A model generated the notes under the pieces. The model saw only the letters and a program-made list of their open reading frames with translations. It searched no databases and had not been told where the DNA came from. DNA of 64,000 bases from Micromonospora nigra (GTDB lineage Bacteria; Actinomycetota; Actinomycetes; Mycobacteriales; Micromonosporaceae), in the NCBI RefSeq assembly GCF_900091585.1, contig NZ_FMHT01000003.1, positions 2,589,501 through 2,653,500 on the forward strand, in the 5' to 3' direction. Shown here piece after piece: positions 53,665-64,000 of the stretch (the stretch's first letter is position 1; each line of letters opens with the position of its first letter). A program made the position numbers and the translations under genes.

Positions 53665-54822
53665 GTGGACAACTCCGGCACCACCGCACGCCACGTCCTG
53701 TTCCTGAACTGGCGGGACACCACCAACCCCGAAGGTGGAGGCTCCGAGGTCTACATCGAACGGATCGCGGCCGAGCTGGTCACCTTCGGTCATCGGGTGA
53801 CCCTTCTCTGTGCGGCGCACAGGGCAGCGGGCGACTCCGACACCACCGACGGGGGCGTTCACGTCCTGCGTCGCGGCTCCCGCATGTCCGTGTACCTCCG
53901 GGCGGCTCTGACCTGCATCGCCGGCCGCGTCGGTTTCGGTCCGCTGAGCCGGCGCGGCCACGGCCGACCCGACCTGGTGGTCGACGTGTGCAACGGGGTG
54001 CCGTTCTTCGCCCCGCTCTACGCCGGCCGGCCGGTGGTGGCCCTGGTGCACCACGTTCACCGCGAGCAGTGGCCTGTGGTGTTCGGCCCCTTGATGGCAC
54101 GGCTGGGTTGGTGGATCGAGTCATGGCTGGCGGTACGGCTGTACCGGCGCTGCCGGTACGTGACGGTCTCCGAGGCCAGTCGCACCGAGCTTGCCGATCT
54201 TGGCGTCGACCCGGAGCGCATCGACGTCGTGCCCAATGGCACCCCGGCCGTCACCGGTCAGCCACTGCCCCGCACCCCGCACCCGTCCCTGCTCGTCCTC
54301 GGCCGGCTGGTCCCGCACAAGCGGGTGGAGATAGCCCTGCGGGCCGTCGCCGCGCTGGTCGAGGAGCTACCCGATCTGGAGCTGGTGGTGGCCGGTCAGG
54401 GCTGGTGGGAGACACCGCTTCGGGAGCTGTCCGAGCAGCTCGGCATCACCGACCACGTACGCTTCGCCGGCTTCGTCAGCGAGGAGGACAAGCACGTGGC
54501 ACTCTCCTCGGCGTGGCTGGCGCTCACGCCGTCGCTCAAGGAAGGGTGGGGGCTCACGATCGTCGAGGCCGCCGCCCGCAGCACCCCGACGGTCGCGTTC
54601 CGCTACGCAGGTGGTGTCGCCGAGGCAATGATCGACACGGAGACCGGCCTGCTCGTCGACGACGAGGAGGAGTTCCTGGGGGTGATCCGCGAACTGCTCG
54701 CCGACGACGTGCGTCGCAAGGCGATGGGCGAGGCGGCGTTGCAGCACGCGGCCCTGTTCACCTGGACCGCCGCCGGGGCCCGCTTCGCCCAGCTGGTCAC
54801 GGGGACGACGGCCCGGGGCTGA
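53665..54822 (+). CDS. Glycosyltransferase family 4 protein
   Basis: 385 aa, GTG start with TAGGAG upstream. A GT-B fold is seen: N-terminal VLFLNWRDTTNPEGGGSEVY, where the GGGxE loop contacts donor and acceptor. The C-terminal half has LVLGRLVPHKRVEIALRAVA, VRFAGFVSEEDKHVAL and the nucleotide-sugar motif PSLKEGWGLTIVEAAA (Ex7E). It adds a sugar to a lipid-linked or wall acceptor on the cytoplasmic side. It corresponds in position to Rv0225 of mycobacteria. Confidence 0.93.
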   Translation: MDNSGTTARHVLFLNWRDTTNPEGGGSEVYIERIAAELVTFGHRVTLLCAAHRAAGDSDTTDGGVHVLRRGSRMSVYLRAALTCIAGRVGFGPLSRRGHGRPDLVVDVCNGVPFFAPLYAGRPVVALVHHVHREQWPVVFGPLMARLGWWIESWLAVRLYRRCRYVTVSEASRTELADLGVDPERIDVVPNGTPAVTGQPLPRTPHPSLLVLGRLVPHKRVEIALRAVAALVEELPDLELVVAGQGWWETPLRELSEQLGITDHVRFAGFVSEEDKHVALSSAWLALTPSLKEGWGLTIVEAAARSTPTVAFRYAGGVAEAMIDTETGLLVDDEEEFLGVIRELLADDVRRKAMGEAALQHAALFTWTAAGARFAQLVTGTTARG

Positions 54823-54841
54823 CGAGGGCCATCGCCACCCG

Positions 54842-54876
54842 CCGTGAAGGCACCCGCGCAGCGGGTGCCTTCACGG
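54842..54876. terminator. Terminator hairpin between the GT4 and DUF2613 genes
   Basis: A perfect 16-bp inverted repeat (54842-54857 with 54861-54876) with loop GCA lies between two convergent genes. It can end transcription from both sides. Confidence 0.85.
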
Positions 54877-54887
54877 CTCGTCAGAGC

Positions 54888-55055
54888 TCAGCGAGCGCCG
54901 TACTCGATCGGCTGCTCGACAGTGCTGGTGTTTCCGGCCTTCTCCGCAGCGTCCTGCGCGGAGGTGCCGAGACCGTTCGCCAGACCAACGCTCAGCAGCA
55001 GGCCGAGCACGACTCCGAGTGCCCCCACGGCAACGAACGCGGGCAGGTTCTTCAT
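54888..55055 (-). CDS. DUF2613-like small secreted/membrane protein
   Basis: 55 aa from ATG 55055 (GGAG seven bases upstream). MKNLPAFVAVGALGVVLGLL starts a single hydrophobic segment; the tail reads SAQDAAEKAGNTSTVEQPIE, then YGAR. It matches DUF2613 proteins such as the mycobacterial Rv0236A, which is also encoded beside AftD. Function unknown. Its ATG overlaps the stop of the membrane protein gene upstream. Confidence 0.82.
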   Translation of the reverse strand: MKNLPAFVAVGALGVVLGLLLSVGLANGLGTSAQDAAEKAGNTSTVEQPIEYGAR

Positions 55056-56776
55056 CCACCTTCTCCTTCCGCGGGACTCGCGTGTCGGGACGCTACCACG
55101 GGCCGGAGCCTCCGCACAGTGCTCGAAAGACAGATGCCGATCATCGCCGCTCCGGCCAGTAGATGGGCCACCCCTACCGGGCCGGGGCCGCTGACGGTGG
55201 CGGCGGGCGACGGCGACCAGGCCGGGTTCTCGTAGAGGCTCAAATCCGGTCCGGCGTACACGACCCGCAGCCCGACCAGCGCGGACGCAGGCGGCGGCGG
55301 ACCCGGGACGTGCTGCACCAGCACCCACCGAGGATCCTCGACCGCCAACGGCCGGCCGTCGGCGATCAACCTTCGGACCCGCGCCGCGCGCGGGTCCTCG
55401 CCGGCCACCGCCCGACCACCGACCCAGAGGGTGTCGTCGACCAGCACCGGCACCGCGAGGTACCGGGGTGCCGGGTCGATCACCACCACGTCACGGTTCC
55501 AGGCCGGCCGCTGGTACTCCTGGAACGGCAGCGAGATCACCTCACCCGGACGCGCCGCCGTCAGCCGGGCCACCGTCGCCCAGTCCGCCGGCCAGTCGAC
55601 CGGTCGCAGCCGACCCGCCGCGCCGAACGCGAGGTCGGGCAGGACCGCCACCGGCAGCAGCACCGCGCCGACCAGCAGAACCCGGCCGGTCACCACGTTG
55701 AAGCGGGAGGTGATCCGGTCGGTCAGCCGTTCCGTGCCGAGCGCACCGGCCACCGCCAGGGCCAACGCGTACGGCAGCAGCAGTTTCTGCCCGTCCCGGA
55801 CCAGTCCCGCGCCGGGGACGGTGGCCACCAGCCAGCCGAGCATGGCGGCTCCGCCGGGCAGCACCCCGAGGGCCGCGGCCAGCCAGGAGCCGGCCGCCAA
55901 CAGGCCCAGCCGTCCGACGAACGCCGCCGGCCAGCGCCGCCGCAGCAGCGGCACCCCGCAGCCGGCGATGGCCAGCAGGAGCACCGTCGCCACCGGCACC
56001 AGCACCGATGCTCGTGAGGCGGGGGTGGCCTGCGCGTTCCAGATTCCTCCGGTGCCGGCCAACGAGACCAGCGGTCCGGCCCAGTTCTCCGCCCGCGCGG
56101 CGAACGCCGCGACCCCGGCCGGATCGGACCGGCCGGCACCGGTGCTGATCGCGCCGGCGACCAGCCAGGGCGCGCTGAGCAGCACCGCCGATCCGAGCAC
56201 CAGGGCGGTCGACCGGCCGGCGCGCGGGTACCGTCCAGGCACCAGGACCCCGACCGCCACCAGGGCCAGCGCGCCGCCGGTCGGCGTGATCGCGGACGCC
56301 GCCACCGCCAGCAGCAGCCGCCGGACCGCACCCGGTCGACCCGTCCGCAGCTCCAGCGCCGCCCGCACCAGCCACGGAAACGCGGCGTACGCCACCAGCA
56401 GCCCCCACTGCCCGATCAGCAGCCGCTCGGCGAGGTACGGCGTCCAGGCATACCAGAGAGCGGCGACCACCCGCACTCCCGTCCGATCGGTGGGCACCAG
56501 CCGGGCGGCACCGAGCGCGGCGAACCAGACGATCGCCACCAGCACCAGCCGTTGCAGCGCCCACCCCGGCAGCAGTTGACCGAACAGCGCCACCACCGCG
56601 TCCTGCGGCACGGCCCGGGGCAGCGCCGTGGCGGGGGCGACCGACTCCCAGCTCAGCGTGGGGCGGGGCACGAAGACCATGTCGTAGCGGAGCACGTACC
56701 CGGGCAGCGCCAGTGGCGCCAGGACCACCGCCGTCACCACGGCGGCGACACTGTGGGGCACCAGCCGCTCCCGCAT
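55052..56776 (-). CDS. Polytopic membrane protein of the envelope cluster (GT-C-like)
   Basis: 574 aa with about 12 hydrophobic segments. The first loop (YVLRYDMVFVPRPTLSWESV) contains an Asp in the position of the GT-C catalytic residue, and the extracytoplasmic tail (WNRDVVVIDPAPRYLAVPVL and following) is soluble. It is probably a polyprenyl-phosphate-sugar-using glycosyltransferase, or a relative without activity. In mycobacteria Rv0226c/Rv0228 hold similar positions. It is divergent from the flippase gene. Confidence 0.72.
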   Translation of the reverse strand: MRERLVPHSVAAVVTAVVLAPLALPGYVLRYDMVFVPRPTLSWESVAPATALPRAVPQDAVVALFGQLLPGWALQRLVLVAIVWFAALGAARLVPTDRTGVRVVAALWYAWTPYLAERLLIGQWGLLVAYAAFPWLVRAALELRTGRPGAVRRLLLAVAASAITPTGGALALVAVGVLVPGRYPRAGRSTALVLGSAVLLSAPWLVAGAISTGAGRSDPAGVAAFAARAENWAGPLVSLAGTGGIWNAQATPASRASVLVPVATVLLLAIAGCGVPLLRRRWPAAFVGRLGLLAAGSWLAAALGVLPGGAAMLGWLVATVPGAGLVRDGQKLLLPYALALAVAGALGTERLTDRITSRFNVVTGRVLLVGAVLLPVAVLPDLAFGAAGRLRPVDWPADWATVARLTAARPGEVISLPFQEYQRPAWNRDVVVIDPAPRYLAVPVLVDDTLWVGGRAVAGEDPRAARVRRLIADGRPLAVEDPRWVLVQHVPGPPPPASALVGLRVVYAGPDLSLYENPAWSPSPAATVSGPGPVGVAHLLAGAAMIGICLSSTVRRLRPVVASRHASPAEGEGG

Positions 56777-57139
56777 CCGACCGTCCTCACCGCCGTCGCC
56801 CTACGCGATCACCCTCGCACCGGTGGCGGACACTGTACGCGGCGGCCGGGCCCCCGGCGTTCCGTCTCCGCCGCCCCGCGACGCGGAGCTCCCGGCCCCG
56901 ATGTCCAGCTTGACGCAACGGCACGTCGGTCAGGCCGAACGAGTCCAGCGTGATCCGCCGGGCCTCCGCACGGGCACGGGTCGTCCGTTCAGGGCTGTCG
57001 GGTCGTTCGGCCGACCGGTACCGTCTCCCCGGTCGGGCGGCCGGCCCGACCGGTCCGGCGACGACAACCCGCAAGGCGCGGGCCGTCCACCGGTCGTGTC
57101 CGTCTCGGGCGCATGGTGGCGGGGAGACGCGGGGTTGGC
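56777..57139. other. Divergent intergenic region
   Basis: No gene is supported in these 363 bases between the membrane protein gene (minus) and the flippase gene (plus). Both promoters should lie here. I see no clear repeat, RNA gene or riboswitch. GGGGAG at 57121-57126 and GGGG at 57131-57134 lie before the flippase ATG. Confidence 0.4.
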
Positions 57140-58351
57140 ATGACTCAGACGACCGGCGGTGCGACCACGGCGGTCCGGCTCGGCGCTGCCGGCGCCGCCG
57201 TCACCGCCGCCACCGTGCTGATCAACGCGCTGGCGTACGCCGTGCCGGTGCTCGGCGCCCGCCGGTTGACGCCGGCAGACCTCGGCGCACTGGCCACGGT
57301 GCTCGCCCTCGCGACGATCGCCGCAGTGCCCGGCTTCGGGCTCCAGATCGCGGTGGCCGCGCACCGGGCCCGCCGGGGGGTGAGCGACCCGACCCGGCTC
57401 GCCCTGCGCACCGCCGCCGTCACCGCTGGGCTGACCGCACTGGCCGCACCAGTCCTGAGCTGGGCCCTGACGTTGCCGCTCGCCCTGACGCTGCTGCTGG
57501 CCGCGAGCACGTTCGCGACCGTGCTGGCCGGCCGCCGGATCGGTGAACTCCAAGGCGACCAACGGTTCCTGCGGCTCGCGGCGGCGATGGCGGTGGTCGC
57601 CGCCGGCCGCTACGGCGGGCTGGTCGTCGGGCTCGCGTTCGGCCGCAGCCCGGTGGACTGCCTGGCCCTCGGGACGGTCACCGGGTTCCTCGTGCTGCCG
57701 ATCCTGGCCCGCCTCGCGCAGCCCACGGAACCGGTTCACACCGGGCCGCCCGGGGCCGGGCCGGCCGATCCACTGGGGCCCCGGCAGGTGCTGACCGCCT
57801 GCGCGGCCTCCCTGGCGATGCTCACCATCTCGTATGCGGACCTGATCCTCGCCCGCCAACTGCTCAGCGCCGACGCCTCCGGCGGCTACGCGGTCGGCTC
57901 CGTGCTCACCAAAGGCGCGCTCTGGGCTCCGCAGGTGGTCACCCTGCTCGTCCTGCCCCGGCTGGCGCGGGGCGACCGGCAGGCACGGGCATGGGCGCTG
58001 GGCCTGATCCTGTCCTGCGGGGCGGTGCTGGTCGGCGCGTCCGTGGTCGCCGGCGATCTGGCGTTCCGGTTGGCCGGTGGCGCCGCGTACCTGCACCTGG
58101 CCGGCGAGGCACCGCTCTTCGCCGCCGTCGGCGCCCTCTACGCGGTGGTCTTCATGCTGGTCAACGACCGGGTGGCGACGGGTGCCCGGTGGCCGGGCGC
58201 ACCGCTCTGGGCCGCTACCGGGGCGCTCGGCCTGACCGCCCTGCTGGTCGCTCCGCGCACCGTGTCGGGTGTTCTCGCCTGCGCCCTGGGCACAGCGGTG
58301 TTGACCGCCGTCGTGATGGCATTGCTGACCCTGCGCCCCGCCCGCCGCTGA
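57140..58351 (+). CDS. Polysaccharide flippase-like membrane protein (MOP superfamily)
   Basis: 403 aa with about 12 membrane segments. The start AVRLGAAGAAVTAATVLINA, LGARRLTPADLGALATVLAL and the later YADLILARQLLSADASGGYA fit the Wzx/MurJ-type flippases (polysaccharide biosynthesis protein family). It would move a lipid-linked glycan across the membrane, agreeing with the glycosyltransferases upstream. It starts at ATG 57140; an in-frame start 27 bases upstream is less likely. Confidence 0.83.
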   Translation: MTQTTGGATTAVRLGAAGAAVTAATVLINALAYAVPVLGARRLTPADLGALATVLALATIAAVPGFGLQIAVAAHRARRGVSDPTRLALRTAAVTAGLTALAAPVLSWALTLPLALTLLLAASTFATVLAGRRIGELQGDQRFLRLAAAMAVVAAGRYGGLVVGLAFGRSPVDCLALGTVTGFLVLPILARLAQPTEPVHTGPPGAGPADPLGPRQVLTACAASLAMLTISYADLILARQLLSADASGGYAVGSVLTKGALWAPQVVTLLVLPRLARGDRQARAWALGLILSCGAVLVGASVVAGDLAFRLAGGAAYLHLAGEAPLFAAVGALYAVVFMLVNDRVATGARWPGAPLWAATGALGLTALLVAPRTVSGVLACALGTAVLTAVVMALLTLRPARR

Positions 58352-58374
58352 CACCGTCGCGACGGTCGGGGCCG

Positions 58375-59331
58375 TCAGTCGCCGTCGGCGAGCCAGCTGT
58401 GCAGCAGGTGGTGATCGATCGCGTCGGGACGGCCCAGCGACCGGCCGACGGCCAGCCGGGCCCTCAGGTCGGCCCTGCTGAACCAGCGAGCCGCGAGCAG
58501 TTCCTCGCCGTCGACGCGTACCTCCTCGGTGGTGGCGGTGGCCCGGAAGCCGACCATCAGGCCGGCGGGGAACGGCCATGCCTGCGACCCCTGGTAGGTC
58601 ACGTCGATGACGGTCACCCCGGCCTCCTCGGCCATCTCCCGCCGTACCGCGTCCTCCAGGCTCTCGCCCACCTCGACGAAGCCCGCCAACGTCGACCAGG
58701 CGTCCTCTCCCGCGCCGGCGTGCCGGGCCAGCAGGCAACGCCCCGGGGGTCCGGGCGCCTCCACGAGCACGATGACCGCCGGTTCGATCCGGGGAAACAG
58801 CAGCCGGCCACACTCCCCGCCGGTGCAGGACCGCGCGTGCCCGCCGCCGTCGACGACGGCCGGCGCGCCGCAGGCACCACAGAACCGCTGCTGCCGGTGC
58901 CAGTACAGCACCCCTCGCGCGTACGCCTGGACGGCCGCGTCGGCGGGGTCGAGTCGTCCCACCACCGCCCGCACGTCGACGGTCCGCACGGCCCCGGTCA
59001 TCTCGACGGCGGCCTGCTCGGTCAGCGCGGAGAGATCCACCGCGAAGACTCCCCGGTCGTGGTCGACCGCCGCGTCGCTGTTGACTCCCCGGTCGCCGTC
59101 GAGGCCCAGGAAGACGATCTCCCTGGCTGCGGTCCGGGCCAGAGTCGCCCGGTCGCTGGTCAGCCGGACCGGGCCGTCGCCGTCGACGAGACAGCGGTCC
59201 CGCCACAGGGGCAGCACGACGCTGTCAGGACGGGCCAGCAGCGCCGCCATCCGCTTCGGGTCGGTTCGCACGGTGCCCGCCCGGTCGAGCCACCCGCCGC
59301 CGTACGCCAGGGCATCGTCGTGCAGTCGCAT
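58375..59331 (-). CDS. nudC: NAD+ diphosphatase
   Basis: 318 aa from ATG 59331. An N-terminal NUDIX-like domain (1-150) is followed by the zinc ribbon CGACGAP...CGRLLFPRIEP and the Nudix box GFVEVGESLEDAVRREMAEE, continuing AGV. The NudC tag S-Q-PWPFP appears as SQAWPFPAGLMVGF. It hydrolyses NAD(H) to NMN(H) and AMP and can remove NAD caps from RNA. It is divergent from the VanW gene. Confidence 0.95.
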   Translation of the reverse strand: MRLHDDALAYGGGWLDRAGTVRTDPKRMAALLARPDSVVLPLWRDRCLVDGDGPVRLTSDRATLARTAAREIVFLGLDGDRGVNSDAAVDHDRGVFAVDLSALTEQAAVEMTGAVRTVDVRAVVGRLDPADAAVQAYARGVLYWHRQQRFCGACGAPAVVDGGGHARSCTGGECGRLLFPRIEPAVIVLVEAPGPPGRCLLARHAGAGEDAWSTLAGFVEVGESLEDAVRREMAEEAGVTVIDVTYQGSQAWPFPAGLMVGFRATATTEEVRVDGEELLAARWFSRADLRARLAVGRSLGRPDAIDHHLLHSWLADGD

Positions 59332-59519
59332 GCCCTCACCGTGCCATGCCTGGCGACCGGCTCCCACCCTCGGGCCGGCGGCCCCGGCACGCCGGGTCGA
59401 CACGCCGTACGAGATCGACCAGACGTCGGCTGCCCGCCTGCCCGGTCGTTGGCTACCGTTGGTGTCTTCCGGCTGGGGTCCGCTTGCTCCCCAATGTGGT
59501 ACGTCCCGAAGAGGTAGTT

Positions 59520-61331
59520 GTGACGCAGTACGGCGAAAAGCACCCACCCCCCGACGACCGGCCGACCATCCAGGTCACCGCGGTCGCCTGGCCCGTCGAG
59601 GAACCGTCGCCGACCGTGGCACCGCCCCCGGGGGGCGGCCAGTCGCGCTCACGCCGGTTCCGGCTGCTGCTGGCCGCCGGGGTCGCGACCGCCGTGCTGG
59701 GCTCGCTCGCGGGGGTAGGCACCTGGGCGTACGCCGGTGATGTGCCGCGCGGCACCACGGTGCTCGGCACCGAACTGGGCGGACGCAGCCGGGCGGACGC
59801 GGCCCGCGAGCTGCGGGCGGAGTTGGAGCGGCGCGCCGCCGTGCTGGCCGCCCCGTTCGAGGTGCGGGTCGGCGAGCGGACCGCCCAGATCACCCCGGCC
59901 GATGTCGGCCTCGCCGTCGACGTGGAGGCGACCGTGGCGGCGGCTGCGGCCGCGCAGGCGCACGCCGTCGACCGGTTGGTCGGCTCCCGCGAGGTGGAGC
60001 CGGTGGTGCGGGTCGACGAGGAGAGGCTGAGCGCGGCACTGGAGAAGCTGGTCGGCGACCAGGGCCGAAAGATGATCAAACCGGCGATCACGTTCGCCGG
60101 CACGAAGCCGAAGGTGCGCTACCCGCAGCCGAGCCTGGCGGTCGACCCGCAGGACGCCGCCCGGGTGGTCACGGCGGGTTGGCTGGGCGGACAGCCGGTG
60201 ACGGTGCCGCTGGTGGAGTCGCATGCGGCGACCACCGCCGAGGAGGTCGACCGGCTGGTCGTTGAGCTGGCGAAGCCGGCCGTGGCGGCACCGGTGCGGC
60301 TGGTGACCGACAAGGGTGCGGTGACCATTCCACCGGCGGCGATCGCGAAGAGTCTGCGGTTCGTGGCGGACGACGCCGGCAAGCTGACCCCGAAGGTCGA
60401 CGTGAAGCGGCTACGGGACGCCCTCGGCGACGACCTGGCCGAGATCGAGGTCGCTCCGAAGGACGCCCGGATGACGATCTCCGGCGGCAAACCGAAGGTC
60501 GTGGCGGGTCGTCCTGGTCAGCAGCTCGACCCGGCGGCGTTGGGGCGGGACCTGCTGGCTGTGCTGCCGAAGGTCGACGGCCGGGAGGTGGCCGGCAAGC
60601 TGGCGCCGGCGAAGCCCGAGCTCACCGCGGAGAAGCTGGCGGGGCTCGGCATCAAGGAGAAGGTGTCGTCGTTCACCACGCGGTTCACCGGTGGGCTGTC
60701 GTCGCCGCGCAGCCAGAACATCGTCACGATCGCGAAGGACGTCGACGGCACGGTGGTCATGCCGGGCGAGACGTTCTCCCTGAACGGGCACACCGGCGAG
60801 CGCAGTTACGCGCAGGGCTACCGGGACGCTCCGGTCATCCTGGACGGGAAACTGGTCCCGGGGGTGGGCGGCGGTACGTCGCAGTTCACCACCACCCTGT
60901 TCAACGCGACGTACTACGCCGGTCTGGAGGACGTGCAGCACAAGCCACACTCGTACTACTTCAGTCGCTACCCGGCGGTGATCGAGTCGACCATCTTCTG
61001 GCCGAACCTGGACTTCAAGTTCCGGAACAACACCGAGTACGGCGTGCTGATCGACACCTCGTACACGGGCAGTTCGGTGACGGTGTCGATCTGGAGCACG
61101 AAGATCTGGGACAGCGTCAAGACGGAGTACGGCCCCCGCCGGAACATCACCAGCCCCAAGACCGTCTACCTGGAGCCGGGGCCGACCTGCATCCCGGCCA
61201 ACGGCAGCCAGGGCTTCACCCAGGACGCCTTCCGCGTCATCAAGAAGGACGGCAAGGTCGTCAAGCGGGAGAAGTTCAGCTGGACCTACAGCGCGGAGCC
61301 CCGCTTCATCTGCGGTCGCGGACCATCCTGA
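59520..61331 (+). CDS. VanW family protein with PG-binding repeats
   Basis: 603 aa from GTG 59520 (AAGAGG upstream). The order is a Pro-rich cytoplasmic tail, a membrane segment near 50-70 (LLLAAGVATAVLGSLAGVGT), two PG_binding_4 domains (about 85-190 and 210-380), then the VanW domain (VMPGETFSLNGHTGERSYAQ, VPGVGGGTSQFTTTLFNATY). Residues 560-600 carry two Cys. VanW proteins are linked to peptidoglycan but have no proven reaction. It is anchored facing outward. Confidence 0.9.
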   Translation: MTQYGEKHPPPDDRPTIQVTAVAWPVEEPSPTVAPPPGGGQSRSRRFRLLLAAGVATAVLGSLAGVGTWAYAGDVPRGTTVLGTELGGRSRADAARELRAELERRAAVLAAPFEVRVGERTAQITPADVGLAVDVEATVAAAAAAQAHAVDRLVGSREVEPVVRVDEERLSAALEKLVGDQGRKMIKPAITFAGTKPKVRYPQPSLAVDPQDAARVVTAGWLGGQPVTVPLVESHAATTAEEVDRLVVELAKPAVAAPVRLVTDKGAVTIPPAAIAKSLRFVADDAGKLTPKVDVKRLRDALGDDLAEIEVAPKDARMTISGGKPKVVAGRPGQQLDPAALGRDLLAVLPKVDGREVAGKLAPAKPELTAEKLAGLGIKEKVSSFTTRFTGGLSSPRSQNIVTIAKDVDGTVVMPGETFSLNGHTGERSYAQGYRDAPVILDGKLVPGVGGGTSQFTTTLFNATYYAGLEDVQHKPHSYYFSRYPAVIESTIFWPNLDFKFRNNTEYGVLIDTSYTGSSVTVSIWSTKIWDSVKTEYGPRRNITSPKTVYLEPGPTCIPANGSQGFTQDAFRVIKKDGKVVKREKFSWTYSAEPRFICGRGPS

Positions 61332-61750
61332 CGTCCACTCCCGACAGCCCGTCACGGCCCCGCCGGCGCATCTCGCCGGTGGGGCCGACTCATCGGGTAC
61401 GCCCCGCCCTCCGTGGCACTGCCGACGTCGACTGGCACTGCCGACGCCGCCCGTCGCGTTGTCGGGGCGACACCGTTGCGTTGTCAGCGAGTGGGGACGA
61501 CCGCGACGTGTGGAGCCCTCTCCGGCGGATCGAACGCCGATCGCGGGGAACAACCCACGGGGATACGACGCCGGCGGTCTGCGCACTCGCGCGAAGCGCA
61601 TGGTTGCGGCCTGAATGTGGTTGGTGGGTGGTGGCCGGAGGTGGTGGTGTCCTTGCGGGTGTCGGCCTCCGGGCCCGGGGCTTTCGAACCCGAGGTCCGT
61701 CCCGGTTTTGGTGGGTGTCCGGCTCGGGTGTGGTGTGGTGTGGGAATGCG
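61332..61750. other. Intergenic region downstream of the rRNA operon
   Basis: No gene is supported in these 419 bases between the VanW gene and the rRNA terminator. A 14-bp direct repeat TGGCACTGCCGACG occurs at 61414 and 61433, and GCGTTGTC recurs at 61454 and 61474. From 61610 the sequence is GT-rich (TGGTGGGTGGTGG, GGTGTGGTGTGGTG). Open frames here show no ribosome site and no protein-like sequence. Confidence 0.5.
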
Positions 61751-61786
61751 TTCAGGGCCACCCCATGAAATGGGGTGGCCCTGAAC
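61750..61786 (-). terminator. rRNA operon terminator
   Basis: A perfect 16-bp inverted repeat, GTTCAGGGCCACCCCA (61750-61765) with its complement at 61771-61786, and a 5-base loop. It follows the 3' end of 5S rRNA on the minus strand at a distance of about ten bases. Confidence 0.88.
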
Positions 61787-61794
61787 GAATGTGT

Positions 61795-61913
61795 GTCCGG
61801 CGGTGTCCTACTCTCCCACACCCTCCCGAGTGCAGTACCATCGGCGCTGGAGGGCTTAGCTTCCGGGTTCGGAATGTTGCCGGGCGTTTCCCCTCCGCCA
61901 TGACCGCCGTAAC
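61795..61913 (-). rRNA. 5S ribosomal RNA
   Basis: About 119 bases on the minus strand. It begins GTTACGGCGGTCATGGCGG and contains the conserved CCCGGCAACATTCCGAACCC, GAAGCTAAG and GATGGTACTGCA segments; the end ACACCGCCGGAC pairs with the start. It is followed by a terminator and preceded by a 108-base spacer to 23S. Confidence 0.95.
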
Positions 61914-62021
61914 TTTATGGACATGTCAAACAAACCGTTCCATCGACCCCGATGTTTCTGGGGTGTGGTGTGGTGTGTTCGTTTGTCTAGAGTTGCACAG
62001 TGGACGCGTAGCAGCTTGGTA

Positions 62022-64000
<1,979 letters not shown>

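Noticed and set aside
56930..59206. 758-aa open frame on the minus strand
   Set aside because: Low-complexity Arg/Gly/Gln composition; it shadows the flippase gene and part of nudC.
61640..61720. tRNA-like T-loop (GGGTTCGAAAGCCC on the minus strand) after the rRNA operon
   Set aside because: No acceptor or anticodon stem pairs at the right distance.

Overview
The window is about 72% GC, and its gene content points to an actinomycete of the family Micromonosporaceae, most likely Micromonospora. The signs are the actinobacterial leuA leader, the dnaX-ybaB-recR order next to a small SRP RNA, a tRNA adenosine deaminase-associated protein beside tadA, and a cell-envelope cluster matching the mycobacterial AftD/DUF3068 region. 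GTG starts and 4-base start/stop overlaps are common.

Layout. 0-5.2 kb: the end of a nitroreductase gene, leuA with a Leu-rich leader peptide, a DHA2-type MFS exporter (minus), and a secreted HNH-nuclease-like lipoprotein overlapping a small gene. 5.2-11.2 kb: a five-gene peptide ABC importer (minus) with a terminator-like hairpin after the binding-protein gene and a 57-bp-period tandem repeat inside the operon. 11.5-15.2 kb: recR, ybaB and dnaX (minus); dnaX reads correctly only if two -1 shifts, both at C tracts, are allowed. 15.3-15.6 kb: SRP RNA (minus) and tRNA-Ser(GGA).

15.5-34.9 kb: an integrative and conjugative element of the actinomycete type (AICE) inserted in the 3' half of tRNA-Ser. 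A 91-bp direct repeat with one mismatch bounds it. The left arm, all minus strand, carries integrase, excisionase, an iteron array, a helicase-like ATPase, a primase-polymerase, an FtsK/TraB translocase, spread-type membrane proteins, a frameshifted Nudix gene and small zinc-binding proteins. A palindromic operator separates this block from a divergent XRE repressor. Cargo follows: a 496-aa HTH regulator next to a sugar-nucleotide epimerase gene, then a lower-GC island with an HTH/EAK-motif protein, a protein with a CxCxxC...H site resembling tRNA-guanine transglycosylases, and a complete Ser/Thr kinase. Several degenerate att-like cores and a relic integrase C-terminus at the right end indicate repeated integration at this tRNA.

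35-45 kb: sulfotransferase, a frameshifted gene, a secreted protein, tRNA-Ser(CGA), deoD, tadA and its partner, an M23 peptidase lipoprotein, a PHP phosphoesterase, an EamA transporter and a DUF885 protein. 45-59 kb: an envelope glycan cluster (DUF3068 protein, methyltransferase, AftD-like arabinosyltransferase, VWA protein, GT4, DUF2613, membrane protein, flippase). 58-64 kb: NudC, a VanW protein, then the 3' end of an rRNA operon on the minus strand (5S and partial 23S).
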